DNA from: Lanius collurio | Taxonomy: Eukaryota > Chordata > Aves > Passeriformes > Laniidae | Length of the DNA: 64,000 nucleotides | Assembly: GCA_020086605.1 (NCBI GenBank) | Contig: JACBWW010000002.1 | Location: forward strand, 30,990,475-31,054,474 | Direction: 5' to 3' | In this document: positions 28,339-39,914 of the stretch, one piece after another | Layout of the letters: the number at the start of each line of letters is the position of its first letter | Position numbering within the stretch: the stretch's first letter is position 1 | Position numbers and translations under genes: made by a program | The notes under the pieces: model-generated | What the model saw: only the letters and a program-made list of their open reading frames with translations | Told to the model about the DNA's origin: nothing | The model's database searches: none

Positions 28339-28442
28339 TGAAGTAGCTCTTCTTGGGAAAGCTCTGACGTCCTTTGCTTGCCAGTCACCAGTGCCAACTC
28401 ATACTTCAGATCCTGGATCTCCTTTTTCAGCTGGACAATCAT
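28339..28442 (-). CDS. KIF6: KIF6 exon, first stalk coiled coil
   Basis: This 104-base exon encodes 34 codons plus two bases: MIVQLKKEIQDLKYELALV, then TGKQRTSELSQEELL and CA, which the next exon's G completes as Gln. The heptad pattern I..L..EI..L..EL predicts a short coiled coil just after the neck, where human KIF6 has VIKRLQKEIQELKDELAMV. The leading methionine is internal, not a start. Acceptor: TATTTGTAG/ATGATT. Donor: CTTCA/GTAAAG. The in-frame TAA just past the edge is intronic and shows that the exon must end here. It is followed by the longest complete intron of the window (14.6 kb). Confidence 0.93.
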
Positions 28443-31237
28443 CTACAAATAGCAAGGCATAAACCAAGCATCACCTACAAATTAATAGCTAGTTTATGAT
28501 TTTTGAGGCAGAAGGCTTAGTTTAGGTAAATATGATACTTTAGTTTTCTCTTTTTTTAAACAAGGTCTGTCTTCTAAAAACTGTCGAAATGCCTTAAATA
28601 TACCAAACACCTTTTTTCCCCCTCTTTTTCCATTTATAAACCCAAGAAAAGTCTTCCAAATTCAGTAAATTCTTGTGTTAGAAGATATGGTGGTACAGAA
28701 AGAGTTCAAAAGATTTTTTTCAAAAGAGAAATATAATTTTACATAGGAATAAAAAGAGATTTTCTGACTCCTAGTTTTGCCACTTAATAATGAAAACACA
28801 TTTCACAACCGACACTTTTGTTAGAGAAAGGGCAACTACACAACAAAAGTGATATTTTTAACCTTCCCTTACAGAAACAGAACTTTCAAAATACTATCTT
28901 AATTTTAATCTTAAATTTTCTTCTTTTTCATGTAACATTTCATTATTAGAATTATAGCATACTTGTAGGATGCATCAGTTGCTAGCAACAAATGGATAGC
29001 ATAAAGCAACTTAATGTAATCAAATTGTATTAACAAGTAGTAATGTGAGAATATTACATGGAAAACTGAGCTAGATTTTTAAATTCTAGCAAGTATTTTT
29101 TGGAATCTGTACTTTGGGAATAAATGTCTGTATAAAACTAAATTTTACTAATCATTAACCTCTCAAAGCCAAATTCCACAAAGCAGGGCAATATGCAAAT
29201 CCATAAGTCTACAACATGAAGGAGTGGGTTCTTGGATACTTTACAGTTCATCATTTAATGAAGCCTCCCTTTATATGGCTCAAATGTATCAGTACTCCAG
29301 TACTATTTCATACACTAATTCCATGGGCAAAAGAAGTTTCCAAGAGAGGAACATTTTCAAGAAAAAATTAATCACTCTTGATTGCATGCACTTTCCAGAA
29401 ATGATATTGTTAAAATTGATGACACGTATTTTCACTGGATATTAAAACTCTTTTAAAGATTTCTATTTCTTTTAATGAGGAAATTTAATCATAACCTCCT
29501 AAATTTTGAATTAGCATTTTTACTTTAAAAAGAAAAATATTCTAAACATGCATATGATTATTTCTTTTAACTCTAAACTAAGAGTTGATATATGTTTTAC
29601 AATAAAGATTGCAAGTCTAACATAGTATTTTATTTAATAATCTATTAGAGGGATGACTGTTAATTAGAGAAGTTGCAAGAACACTTAGAAAAATTTGCAG
29701 GCCAAACATTTTACCCTGATTTTAGATTGCCTCATTTTGGTGCCATTCTGACATAGTTTGTGCCAGTTACTGAGTCAAGAAAATAAAATTTGGGGCTGGA
29801 GTGTAAAATGGTACACAGCTGAATGACAGTTGCATCTATGTTCAATGTTCAAATTTGTTAGCATGGTTAACTTCAATCTGACAACAGAAATTTCAGGATA
29901 TGAATGAAAGATTCATTTTCAAGTATTATTAAGACAAAGAAAAATCTACAGAAGAAAGATTTCTATTTTTGCATGAATGCCAGAACAGATGAGGTTTAAT
30001 TCAAGACTTTGATTTTCAGTTTAAACTACGTTCTTTGACTGTGAGTGAGAGAGGTTCAAAGAGGAGTCACTTAAAAGTACAAAAGGTACAAATTAATCTA
30101 CTTAGTAGGGTAAAAAGGCAGGAAGTCTCCATCATGAAGAATAAAGTTTACACAACGAGACTTAACTCAGATCCACCAGGAGGTATTGTGAACTCCCTTT
30201 TTAAACCATGCATTCAGCTCACAGATGATAGATACTGCCAATAAAATGTGTTCAATTTTTATGAAAAAAATCCTAAATCAATCACTTTAATAAATAATAA
30301 GATTGCACCCTGGGAATATATTTAAGATGGGCAATGAGTATACAGGGCCATATAAACTTAAGGTACCTGTGTACCCCTGCCTTTTCCACAAGAGGGGATA
30401 GTTTTCTAACTCTCACGAGTCCACTTTTACTTTACTTGCTAAATGATCCTGCAGAGTGAGACATACCAAACTCATGGAGTATAGGTCCACAGGATGTAGT
30501 AAATGTTCAGGAGCCTGCATGTGTTTTACCTCTATCAAAGGTTCCTGTGGCCATGGAAGAAATGTTTTGCATGATTTGCTACTAGACAGTCTATGTAGAA
30601 AAGAAAAAAAGAACAGACAGATAGAAATGAAGAAGTTGTTCAACGCCTATTGGGTTTATTTTCTGGCTTTTTTTTTTTTTTTTTATATTGTGATGTTCTT
30701 GCTTTCAGAAATTGCTTGGAAAGAAAAATAAAATAAATAATAATAAAGAAGAAAACCAGCTGAAAACCTGACAAGGATCTCCTATTTCCTTTGAGCTTCA
30801 AGGACAAGAGACAATGAAAAATAAGAGCACAATCATTAACAGTAACTGAAATATGCTAATTACTATCAAGTAACAATGAATGAAATAATTAGCTATATAA
30901 TCCCTCTGGTTTAGGGAAGAAAATGTTTCTTATGTTACATAAACTAGCATTCTGCAGGTTCTGGAAATCCTATTTCTGTCTCCTTTGCTTGTCTTCCTTT
31001 TTTTTTGCTAATGGTAACTACACAAGAGTTCTTTCTTCCTAGCTAAAATGTTCCTCAAACCTGTTTCAAGGAAGGACTCGGGATGGGTATGTTTCTGAGC
31101 TTTTTAATACAAAAATTGTTCCAGTGCAGCCATGTGCCTTCATCAAGTGAATGGCAATCTTAGTACATTTTTAAAGAGTTTTAGAACCATCCAATTACCT
31201 GTAAGAACTATTTAGAAACTATCATTGAAACAAACAA

Positions 31238-31320
31238 CTCTGGCTCCTCCCCTCCCACCGTCCCCAGCTCTGCCCCTTCACACCACCCTATGCTCTGCCT
31301 CTCATGCCACCCACCACCTT
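31238..31320 (+). other. C-rich, GC-rich block beside telomere-like tract
   Basis: A pyrimidine-rich stretch dominated by C, very different from the AT-rich flanks, and abruptly joined to the TTAGGG tract. No gene or repeat family recognised. Confidence 0.6.
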
Positions 31321-31326
31321 GAGCCG

Positions 31327-31391
31327 AGGGTTGGATAAGGGTTAGGGTTGGCTTAGGGTTAAGGTTAGGTTTGGGTTAGGGGTTAGGGTTT
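31327..31391 (+). repeat. Degenerate interstitial telomeric repeat (TTAGGG)n
   Basis: About 65 bases built from TTAGGG and near variants (TTGGAT, AAGGGTTAGGGTT, TTAAGG, TTAGGT, TTGGGT, TTAGGGG). At least five exact TTAGGG cores are present on the + strand. It follows a sharply C-rich block (about 31238-31320, cctcccctcccaccgtcccc). Several G3 runs at short spacing could form a G-quadruplex. Origin by telomerase-linked repair or microsatellite growth is inference. Confidence 0.88.
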
Positions 31392-31632
31392 CTCAGCTTT
31401 TAAGAGCTTAGAAGGTCTTTAGAGGTTTATAATGATCCATCTAATTATAATTATCCAAAACAAAAAAACCTAAACGGGCAGTTGTTTTACAGAAAAAAAA
31501 GTTGGAGCTTGCATATGAAAAAAGTTACAATGAATGTTTCTGTATAAAATACTCAATGTCAATTTGACTGCTATTGTTTAATAAAACTTAAAGTAAGCAA
31601 TCTCCTTCCCTCTGTTCCCAGAAAACTCTCAC

Positions 31633-31719
31633 CAATGTGGGGTCAATTTCTTCATTAAGAACTGCTTCATTCTTAATAAGAGCAACTCGCTGTGCAAATC
31701 TGCAGGTTGATATAGATTC
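31633..31719 (-). CDS. KIF6: KIF6 exon, end of motor domain and neck (STCRFAQRVALIKNEAVLNEE)
   Basis: The 29-codon exon starts ESISTCRFAQRVALIKN and ends EEIDPTL. It is the last motor helix (alpha-6; STLRFAxRAxxIKN in most kinesins) running into the neck. The C and Q in STCRFAQR are shared with human KIF6 as I remember it. The acceptor is TTTACTTCCAG/GAATCT after a T13 run, and the donor is CACATTG/GTGAGA. Both borders are phase 0. The aspartate in EEIDPTL stands where human has asparagine (EEINPRL). The exon lies about 240 bases from the telomere-like tract in the next intron, but the exon itself shows nothing odd. Confidence 0.95.
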
Positions 31720-32663
31720 CTGGAAGTAAAAAAAAAAAAAGAGAGGAGAGAATTCCAATTACCTTTGCACCAGGTAAGTATACCAAACTGCTAATGAAGT
31801 CATTAAACTACTTTTCTGCTTTTACAATCTTAAAGAAATAGTCTATAATTTCATATTCCAATTAATAATATTCGAGGGAAATAAAGTTTGCATATTAATG
31901 ACAGGGGCATACAAAACTGTTGAATCATAGTACATATTTCATTGATCCAGTTTACTTCCTGACCAACTGTGCTTCAGGTAAGTTCCCGTCTGGAACTACA
32001 GGATAACAAAGTCATGCTACTCAGAAGGTAATAACTTTTGAATGATGAGAAAAAGAGAAAGCTAAGTAAAAGGGGTTTTTGTTTTTTTAAAAGGCAAAAG
32101 GATAGTTTTATGTAAAAGAAGCTGGGAAAAGAGATGAAGGGAAGATGAGTGGAAGTCCAGGAGCAGTGAGAAACAAGCCAGGAGACCTGGAACTAGGAGG
32201 CATGCAGGGGAACTGTGATACCAGACAAAAATCTGTCAGATGAGCTAAGATGCGGAGCAGCAGGAATGGAAGGCAGAAAAAAAAAAAGATACAAGACTGA
32301 GTTGGTTGGGAAGTCGTGATTCAAGACATTCTGTACAAACTCACTGGCAGAAGTAGGAATATAATCTAGTTCCCTAGGATAATAATCTATCTGTCATCTT
32401 CACAGGAGTGCCCTTTCTTATTCTGAATTCTCTGCTTCATTGTGTTCATTACAAGAAACAACACTAGGTCCTTAAGCAAGTGGTTTTTATTATTCAACTT
32501 CAATTCATACTGGGGGTAGTTCTGTCTCGTGCATTGCTTGTAAATGAAATGTATACCCAATGGAAAACACAAACCAACATGCAAACCTAACATAACTATG
32601 TATATACTGTAATGACTCATGCAGCTATCCTGATTCTGGAATTTCTAATGATTAGTAATTGAT

Positions 32664-32731
32664 TTATCATCCATTTATATTACTCGGACATATTAGCTTA
32701 TCATCCATCTATATTATTAGGATATATCAGA
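32664..32731 (+). repeat. Two-copy tandem duplication, 34-base unit
   Basis: The unit beginning ttatcatccat recurs at 32664 and 32698. The copies differ at a few positions (ttatattactcgg versus ctatattattagg). Confidence 0.85.
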
Positions 32732-33284
32732 TTCTGGGGAGCAAGAAAGGTATTTTGTTTTTTTTTTAATTTTTGGGAGGACTGAAGAATAAGTTCTGTT
32801 GTGTAAATTGTGTATGCTAAAGCAAGAACATGAAAATGGTCAATAGCTTATTCTGGATAATTGCTTGGTTTAAATATTTCCAAAATAATATCTAGAACAC
32901 AATATGAGATACACCCACCTGATGAATTGATATACAAAAGGGTTATGATCTCACAGAGTTAAAAATAAAATTAACAAATTTACCCAGCCACATTTGTACC
33001 AAACAATATGCTTGCATAATTACGTTTGCAAGTCTGAACAATATGTTTTCATTTAACAGCAAAGTCCCGTTTTCTAAAGAAAAAATCTATAACTAGATGA
33101 AGGATGGTTTGAGTATAATGCTTTCCACTGTATTTCAGAAAGCAGTCTTAGACTAGTTTTTCTTTTCTTGCATATTCATATTAGAATGCTTTTATCTTAA
33201 GAAAATCAGGAAATAAATAGATTATAAATGGCTTTGAGTAGTGTTCTATGTATTCACATTGCTACATATTTTAGAATAAAATAG

Positions 33285-34250
33285 ACAAGACTATTTCAGT
33301 TGGAAGGGATCTACAGTGATCAGCCAGTCCAACTGCCTGATCAAGTGAAAGCACATTGTTAGGGGCATTGTCCAAACACCTCTTAAATAATGACAGGCTT
33401 GGGGCATCAACCACCTTTCCAGCCTGATCCACTATTTGATAGTCCTCCCAAAGAAATGGAAATGCTTCCTAATGTCCAGTCTGAACCTCACTTGGCGCAG
33501 CTTTGAACTGTTCCCATACATTCTATCACCGGATACCAGGGAGAAGAGCTCAACATCTCCCTCTCTACTTTCCTCAGGGAGAAGTAGAGAGCAATGAGAT
33601 CACCCTCAGCCTTCTTTGCTCCAAACTAGACAAGCCCAAACTCCTCAGTTGCTCCTCACTGGACATTTTTTCCAGCCTTTCACCAGCTTCATTCTCCTCC
33701 TCTGGCTGCACTCAAGGACCTTCACATCCTTCTCAGCCTGTGAGGCCCAGAACTGCACACAGTGCTCAAGGTGAGAACAGCAGACAGCAGAATAATCACC
33801 TCTTTCGATCTGCTGGATGTGCTGTGTTTGATGCATGCCAGGATGTGGTGCCCTCTTGGCTGCCAGGGCTCACTGCTCACTGCTCATATGACCAGCACCC
33901 CTGGATCAATTTCTGCAGGACTACTTTCCAGTCACTCCTCTCCCAAATTATGCTTGTGTTGGGCAGTACTCCACTATAAGTGCAGAACTCTTATTAAACT
34001 TAATCCCATTAATCATAGCCTAATGCTCCAATCTATCTGAATCCCTCTGCAAGGCCTCCTGTCCCTCAAGAGAGTGAACAACACCTCCAAGTTTGGTATC
34101 ATCAGCAAACTTGCTAACGGGACATTCAACCCCTGCATCCCGATCATTGATGAACATTTGGAACAGAACTCGGCCTAGAACTGAACCCTGAGGAACATCA
34201 CTGCAGACCAGTCTCCAGCCAGGTGTAGCCCCATTCACTACAACCCTTTG
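33285..34250 (-). mobile_element. CR1 LINE, decayed reverse-transcriptase C-terminal part and 3' region
   Basis: Minus-strand 34238-34020 reads [14 protein letters not shown], then [11 protein letters not shown] and [10 protein letters not shown]. These are the CR1 reverse-transcriptase B motif (PQGSVLGP) and the catalytic FADDT box with both aspartates kept. Further along, 33836-33645 reads HLEHCVQFWASQ and RRRMKLVKG, the later CR1 phrase (HLEYCVQFWAPQ...RRATKLVKGL). The frame is broken between these blocks by stops and shifts, and the 5' part is absent, so it is a dead 5'-truncated copy. The 3' limit near 33285 is approximate. Open frames on the + strand here (for example 33503-33979) are antisense shadows. 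Confidence 0.88.
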
Positions 34251-34804
34251 ATAGAAACTACAGACCTGTTTGTAAACAAAGAGAAGAAAATTTCACTACA
34301 CATAATTCCAGTGCAGGAAATTGGTGAAAGGACACAAAATTATTTGAAAAATTGCCATAAATCCCAAAATACTCCAGCCAATTCCCTTTCTTTCTTAGTG
34401 AACTCTCCATTTGTCTACCATACTCTATGAAATCTTGACTCTGAAGAAGTCTAACAGAAGTTCTGCCAAGGTTTTCAGTGGAAATTTACTTTTACAACTA
34501 AAAAATTGATTCATCAGGAAATCAGGAAATTGAGAAAAAGACTAGTTCATTAGTAGGTGCAAATCATTTCCCAACTGCTACTTGACTTGAGTTTACTTAG
34601 AGAAATCTCCTAAGGGATTTGTCTATATCCTACAGCAATTTCCACTGATAAAATGATCTCCTAGAAATAAAATTAAAATGTTCTTTTAAAAAGATAAGAA
34701 TAAAAGCTTACACATTTGAATTGTAATCTACACTAAAAATCAAAAGAGCAGGATCTACAGAGAAGTGACAAGTTTTTTGTTCAAGATAGAGAGAAATGGC
34801 ATAC

Positions 34805-34948
34805 ATCTATATTTCTTTTGTCCATAGAGAGCGTTGCTATCATGGTAGTCATGCAGTTTCCTCCTAGACTGTCTCTTAGCACTGAGGTCATCATAGAGTT
34901 TCTGTAAGGAATGTGGGACCTGTTTTTCTCTGCAAGGGCAATTATTAC
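34805..34948 (-). CDS. KIF6: KIF6 motor exon, microtubule-binding region ([16 protein letters not shown])
   Basis: The 48-codon exon begins [17 protein letters not shown] and ends SMDKRNID. It covers loop 12 and helix alpha-5, the main microtubule-binding face; the usual kinesin motif is HxPYRxSKLTxLLxDSLGGN. Here the KLT of most kinesins is MMT, as in human KIF6, so the change is a family trait and not damage. Acceptor: TTGTTTCAG/GTAATAATT; the first exon codon is GTA, so exon and acceptor read AG/GT, but the frame and homology fix the edge. Donor: ATAGAT/GTATGC. The acceptor lies behind a T15 run on the minus strand (A15 at 34962-34976), a length-variable polypyrimidine tract. Confidence 0.96.
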
Positions 34949-37107
34949 CTGAAACAACAGCAAAAAAAAAAAAAAAGACTTTTATATGTCTATTAATGGT
35001 TGACACAAAAATAGAATAAACAATCTGCTCAGGAACTTCTGACACAACAAAATTACGCTTATGCATCCAGTTAGCTGTAAACCCACTGGCTTTATTGAAA
35101 GAATTCCAAGTTAAATTTCGGCATGTTTATATGTTTTTGTAGGAGCTGAACCTGAGAGACCAAATACATTAAATTTTATCATACCCTAGCCATATAGTCT
35201 CTCAGCAACCTGGAAACTGAACACGATAAACTCAAACCCACAGGTTTTCCTAAGATGGAGGAACTTACTGAAAATTTTTCTCATAATTTTTCTGTCATAA
35301 CAATAAAATATGGATAGTATTAAAGTAAAAACTTCCTCAATATTTGCTAAATCATGCTTTAAAAATTACACATTCTTAAAAAATATGATTCTTAGATGGG
35401 CCAATACATTTACTTCTGAGAAAATGTCTTGGAAAGCAAAGCAAAATAAAAGGGTGCATGATTACAATGTACTGCTGGAAAGAAATGACTCAGTTTAGAA
35501 TATATATGCCTTGGCCAAAAAGGAAATTGTACACCTACTATTCTCAGTTTCCCTCCTCAGCTGTTTACATTATGGGACCTAATTATTATTAAATAAAAAG
35601 CTAGATTACCCCATGATGTCCTGTGATATAAAAGATTTGAACAGGCCAAGCACTGTACTGAAATACTGTAGTTATACATGCGCTAGCTCTCCTAAACGAT
35701 TAGGAGTTGGTTTTTCTTTAATAAATGTTACATACCAGTGTATATTTTGTTTATATTACATTTACAAAAATTGGTATTTTAGAAAATTTAGTAGCAACTT
35801 TTTTGTGACACTAGTTTCTCTTAATAGTCTTCAGAAAGTTAAAAGTTAAAGCTATAAATCTTACACGGGCAGCCCTGAGAGACACAAATGCATAATAGGA
35901 AAATTACTATCTTGTAAAGGAATCTGGAAACCAATTCCTGGATCAAGGTTTTCAAATCTCATATATTACAGCTCGTTATATAGAAACATGTTAAAGCTTT
36001 GTTGCTTTATATAATATTGCATAGAAATCTCATAGTAGTCTAGCGTATACATTAATTAGCACATCCTCAGCCTCTGCCACACAGAGACTGTAATCAGAAT
36101 AGACAAGATGGGAAAAGAGCCAGAGAGAAGATGAGTTATTTCCATTAAAGATGAGAACATTATTACAGTTCATTTTTTCTGAAGCTCATGAAGGGAGTAC
36201 CCCAGGTAGAACTCGAACCCTCCCTCACTAACAGTGAAAAGTTGTGACCATCTCTCATGATGCAGAACCATTGTACTGTCACATGACAGTCACATAACAC
36301 AGATTTTAGTCTTAAGTCCCATTTAGTAAAACCACACCTAAATCACTAAATCCAGTCAAGGAATCTGGCATAGAGAGAGGAGAATTTGAAGGAGAAGGAA
36401 ATAATATTCTTTCACAAAGTGAGAGAGATCATCTGTACAGGAGCTGAACCTGGATTCTCTAAGAGGCACCAAATGTGGTAATCCAAAAATTGTCTCATTT
36501 AAGAGGGTGTTATACTTTTAATATAAAAAGGGGGGAATTTCTCTTTTTTTAAAAATACTTGTAATTCTAAGCTTAATAATATGACTAAAGCAGAAATTTT
36601 CATTTTGAGTGGGTCAAACAAACCACTTTAAGGCCTAGTTGCTGTCAGAACTCTTGACCCTTTTTGTAAAGTTGCATCCTATACAAAACATAATAGCATA
36701 GAGCAGTTACGATCACTCTCAAATAAGTCCACTGACACATGTGGAAACACTGATAAGCATAAAGGAAAGCACAAGACCCACAAGTGGTTCTGACATGACC
36801 TGAAGTGACCCAAGAGTTCCCATTTCTGTCCACATGCTTTGTGCAAGGAACAGATTTGCACCAGTACCTCATGCCATCAGGCAGCCAAAACATGCTTTCA
36901 GAGACTCCTCAAGAGATGGGGATTTTGGGGTGCATCACTTGCAGAAACAGAACTGTCAGGTACATCCGTATCTTGCTGTTTAGTGTATCACATGCTCTGA
37001 AGCAATATGCCTGCTTCAGAGGTCTTTTTTTATGAGAAACTCATCCCACTCATCCCACTTCCCATTTCTAGTAGAGTTTAGAAGCTTAGCCTCTGGTTCT
37101 TACAAAG

Positions 37108-37167
37108 AAAACCAACGAACCAACCAACGAACCAACCAACGAACCAACCAACCAACCAACCAAACCC
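37108..37167 (+). repeat. (AACC)n with a 12-base higher-order unit
   Basis: Tetranucleotide AACC interrupted by CG in a regular way: the unit cgaaccaaccaa occurs three times in a row and then passes into pure ACCA repeats. Confidence 0.9.
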
Positions 37168-38895
37168 CACTAAAAAACCAGCAGCAGACATTCACTAATG
37201 GATAAAATCTTTCAACATTCCCTAAATGGAATACATGTTAATTGACAGTGAACTAACATATTCATTAAAGCAGTGAGAACGCTGTTATTTAATGAAATGA
37301 TTCCATTAGAGTGACAAACCACATGGCAGTATAACTGTTAATTTGTGACTCTAAATTTGGTCCAGGATCCCCAATGTTTGTATCATAGGGGAATATCTAC
37401 ATATGCACAGTTGCATTGCAATTGTAATTCTAGAATGTGCTACTAGACCTCTCAGACAAAAAAAAACTACCTAGATATGGTAGTAGGGACTTCTAAATTT
37501 CTGGTGTCATTTTAGATCAGCTGCACGAAACCATCTTCATTTTTCTCTAGACACAGAGGCCACTTGGAGTAAAACTGCAGTCGATTTATTTGAAGACCTT
37601 TTTAACACGCTGTGGACATTTAACAAGCAGACCAAGTGTGATAACGCAGGACTGTGCTCCCATTGTCATCTTGACACAAATCATTTTACGTGACTATTTT
37701 ACTGTGAAAAGTGTTTCAACATGACATAAATCAACACTAGACTGCCAGTAGATAGCTAAATAGTTGAGAATTTAAATAAGCTGATTTTGAGGCATTTTGC
37801 GCACTTTAATGTTAGTCACTGCAAGGTCAGGACTGAATGGTTCGATTTCCACTGAACAAAACGATAATTTTACTGTCTTTAGTGGTCTTTTATTTAGTGT
37901 TAGGAAACATTTCTATTGATACACAATCCCAGACAGAATCCAAAAGGCTTATTTCCAACTGTATTTCTCTAAAATAGGAATTAAAACTTGAATGACAAAA
38001 TATATTTCTCTTCTAAATACAAAATAAATCGTACAATAAATAAGAAGGAATCCTGAGTATAATTTCTATGATTCTGAAGATGTCAACTTTAGAGTCACAG
38101 ATCCTTGTCACTTCCCTTGAATACAACTCAAATACAGACATTTTTCTTCAAGGTAAAATTTAAACAAATAGTGGGTATGAAAAAAATTCAATGTGATAGT
38201 AAATGACTGACTGCCACCTGCTGTACCTCAAGCTTCTTCTTTTGACAGATGAAATATCTGTGATCATAAATTAAATGAAATCCAAGAGATCAGTTTTTGT
38301 CAACAGAACAACACTACAAAAATGAAAAATATTCTTCCCAGCAAGTAGAACAATTATATTTCCGAATCATAATTTTAAAGAATTTTCATATATACACATT
38401 CATAAAATTTTCAGGTTTAATGAATTCCTCAACTGTACATTTTACTAAATAGGGCATATACTGCAATGTAAATTTAAAAGCACAGATTTTAGTTTTAGAA
38501 TTAAGCCTTTTTTTCTTCTTCCTATCCCCCTTATTTTTTCCCATAAGTGACAACCGCACAGACAATGCTATGCTTGTACATAAAAATTTTTAAAGAAGCC
38601 TTAGGAAAAAATGCTGCATCCTCCATCAGAATCCCTAAAGTAATTAATTTTTAGGAACAGGAACAGTGTTTGCTGTACTGTGAAAACAATATTATATATT
38701 CAGTCTCAGGAAAACAATAATTTCTCGTACAGGTGTGAGGTCTGAAAGGGACATTTGAAAATCTTCAGTGATTGCAACTTAATAGCACAGCATTCACAAA
38801 AGAGGTTTAATTCAATGCCAAGTGTTTTTTACCTTAATTAGGTAATAAACATCAAACATATAAAACATCATGGTAGATCAGAGAAAGATATACAT

Positions 38896-39003
38896 TAAAG
38901 CCTTAATAATATTTTAAATAATATAATAAAATAATTAATTTTAATAAATGAATTAAAAATTATATAATTATTGTAAAACAGATATTAATAATAATAATAG
39001 TAA
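38896..39003 (+). repeat. AT-rich low-complexity tract
   Basis: TTAATAATATTTTAAATAAT-type sequence with TAATAATAATAG; no G/C-rich bases over about 100 bases. Confidence 0.85.
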
Positions 39004-39256
39004 TTAACCAAATGTTTCTACTGGAAATTTTAATGTCCAAAATTTCCACTCACTGCTGCTGTCTTAAGTAATTTTTTTTTTTTAAATGAATAAGATTAGT
39101 TAGAAGTAATCTATTTTCTCAATATTTGCTTTTTCCAAAGAGGAAAAATAAAAAGCAACAGTGAATGGAGGATAGGAATTTTCGTATACCTTAAAAAAAG
39201 AGGCTAAATCTTTTTAGTAACCACAGCTGAATGATAAAGATTTCTGGACATTTTTA

Positions 39257-39360
39257 AAAATAATAAAAATAACAACAACAATATTAATAATAATAGTAAT
39301 AATAATAATAAATATCTATAATCAAATAATTAAATTAAATTATTATTATTATTATTTTTA
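39257..39360 (+). repeat. (AAT)n followed by (ATT)n, inverted-repeat potential
   Basis: AAT units at about 39257-39310 and ATT units at about 39338-39360, separated by about 30 bases of AT sequence. The two halves are complementary and can pair as a hairpin or cruciform. Confidence 0.85.
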
Positions 39361-39914
39361 TTTTGTCTATGAGTTCTATTGGTATAGATCCAATTATGGT
39401 TGTCAGTCCATAAATTACCAAAGATAACTTCTGTCTCAAAAGATAAAATATTTGAATTGGTAGAATAATAAAACAGCACATGAGAGAGACATACACAGAG
39501 AGCCTAATAATTTACCATATTGCAATGCTTGAACCAAATAAAACCCAAATACTTTTTTTTCAGTGGTACATCCTGATCCCAGCTGTGGAAGGTGAAGAAG
39601 ATAATGAAGAACATTTTTAGGAGAAATATAGCTGAAATCTTGTAAATATCTTTAGTATTCTAAAGAAAACACGAACCCTAATTTGGAACTAGTACCCTAT
39701 ATATCTACTATAATTTTACTGTTTAATTGTTAAGTTTTCCCTAAATTAAAATATTTTATTTTAAAGGAAGACCTATCAAGTCAATAATTTAAAAAAACCT
39801 GTGTTAAATATCCTAAGACTAAGTGAATATTGGAATTGAGTCTCCCGAAACATTGCACGTTGTTACTCAGGAATGTAGTAAAGGAAGAAATGTTTTACTC
39901 TATATCAATTTTAC

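Larger units (their letters stand above)
28443..31632 (-). other. KIF6 intron (3.2 kb) with telomere-like tract
   Basis: Bounded by donor TTG/GTGAGA and acceptor TTTGTAG. Apart from the C-rich block and TTAGGG-like tract at 31240-31391 and a T run at 30669-30684, I see nothing distinctive. Confidence 0.85.
31720..34804 (-). other. KIF6 intron (3.1 kb) with a CR1 copy
   Basis: Bounded by ATAGAT/GTATGC and TTCCAG. Contains a two-copy tandem duplication at 32664-32731 and a decayed CR1 at about 33285-34250. Confidence 0.88.
34949..39914 (-). other. KIF6 intron (5.0 kb)
   Basis: Bounded by GAGCAG/GTAAAA and TTGTTTCAG. Contains an A15 run at 34962-34976 (T15 in the acceptor tract), AACC/AACG repeats at 37108-37167, and AT-rich simple sequence at 38896-39003 and 39257-39360. 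No gene seen. Confidence 0.85.

Noticed and set aside
28339..28442. ATG at the start of this exon as a possible alternative translation start
   Set aside because: It follows directly after an AG acceptor, and the frame is continuous with the upstream motor exon; no evidence of an internal promoter.
33503..33979. Longest open frame in the window (158 codons, + strand)
   Set aside because: It is antisense to a CR1 LINE whose minus-strand translation gives clear reverse-transcriptase phrases; the + frame resembles no protein.
34962..34976. A15 run considered as another retrocopy tail
   Set aside because: It is the T-rich polypyrimidine tract of the KIF6 acceptor on the minus strand; no flanking duplication or AATAAA at the right distance.
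37108..37167. Regular repeat considered as a CRISPR-like or satellite array
   Set aside because: A simple tetranucleotide microsatellite with no spacers, in a vertebrate intron.
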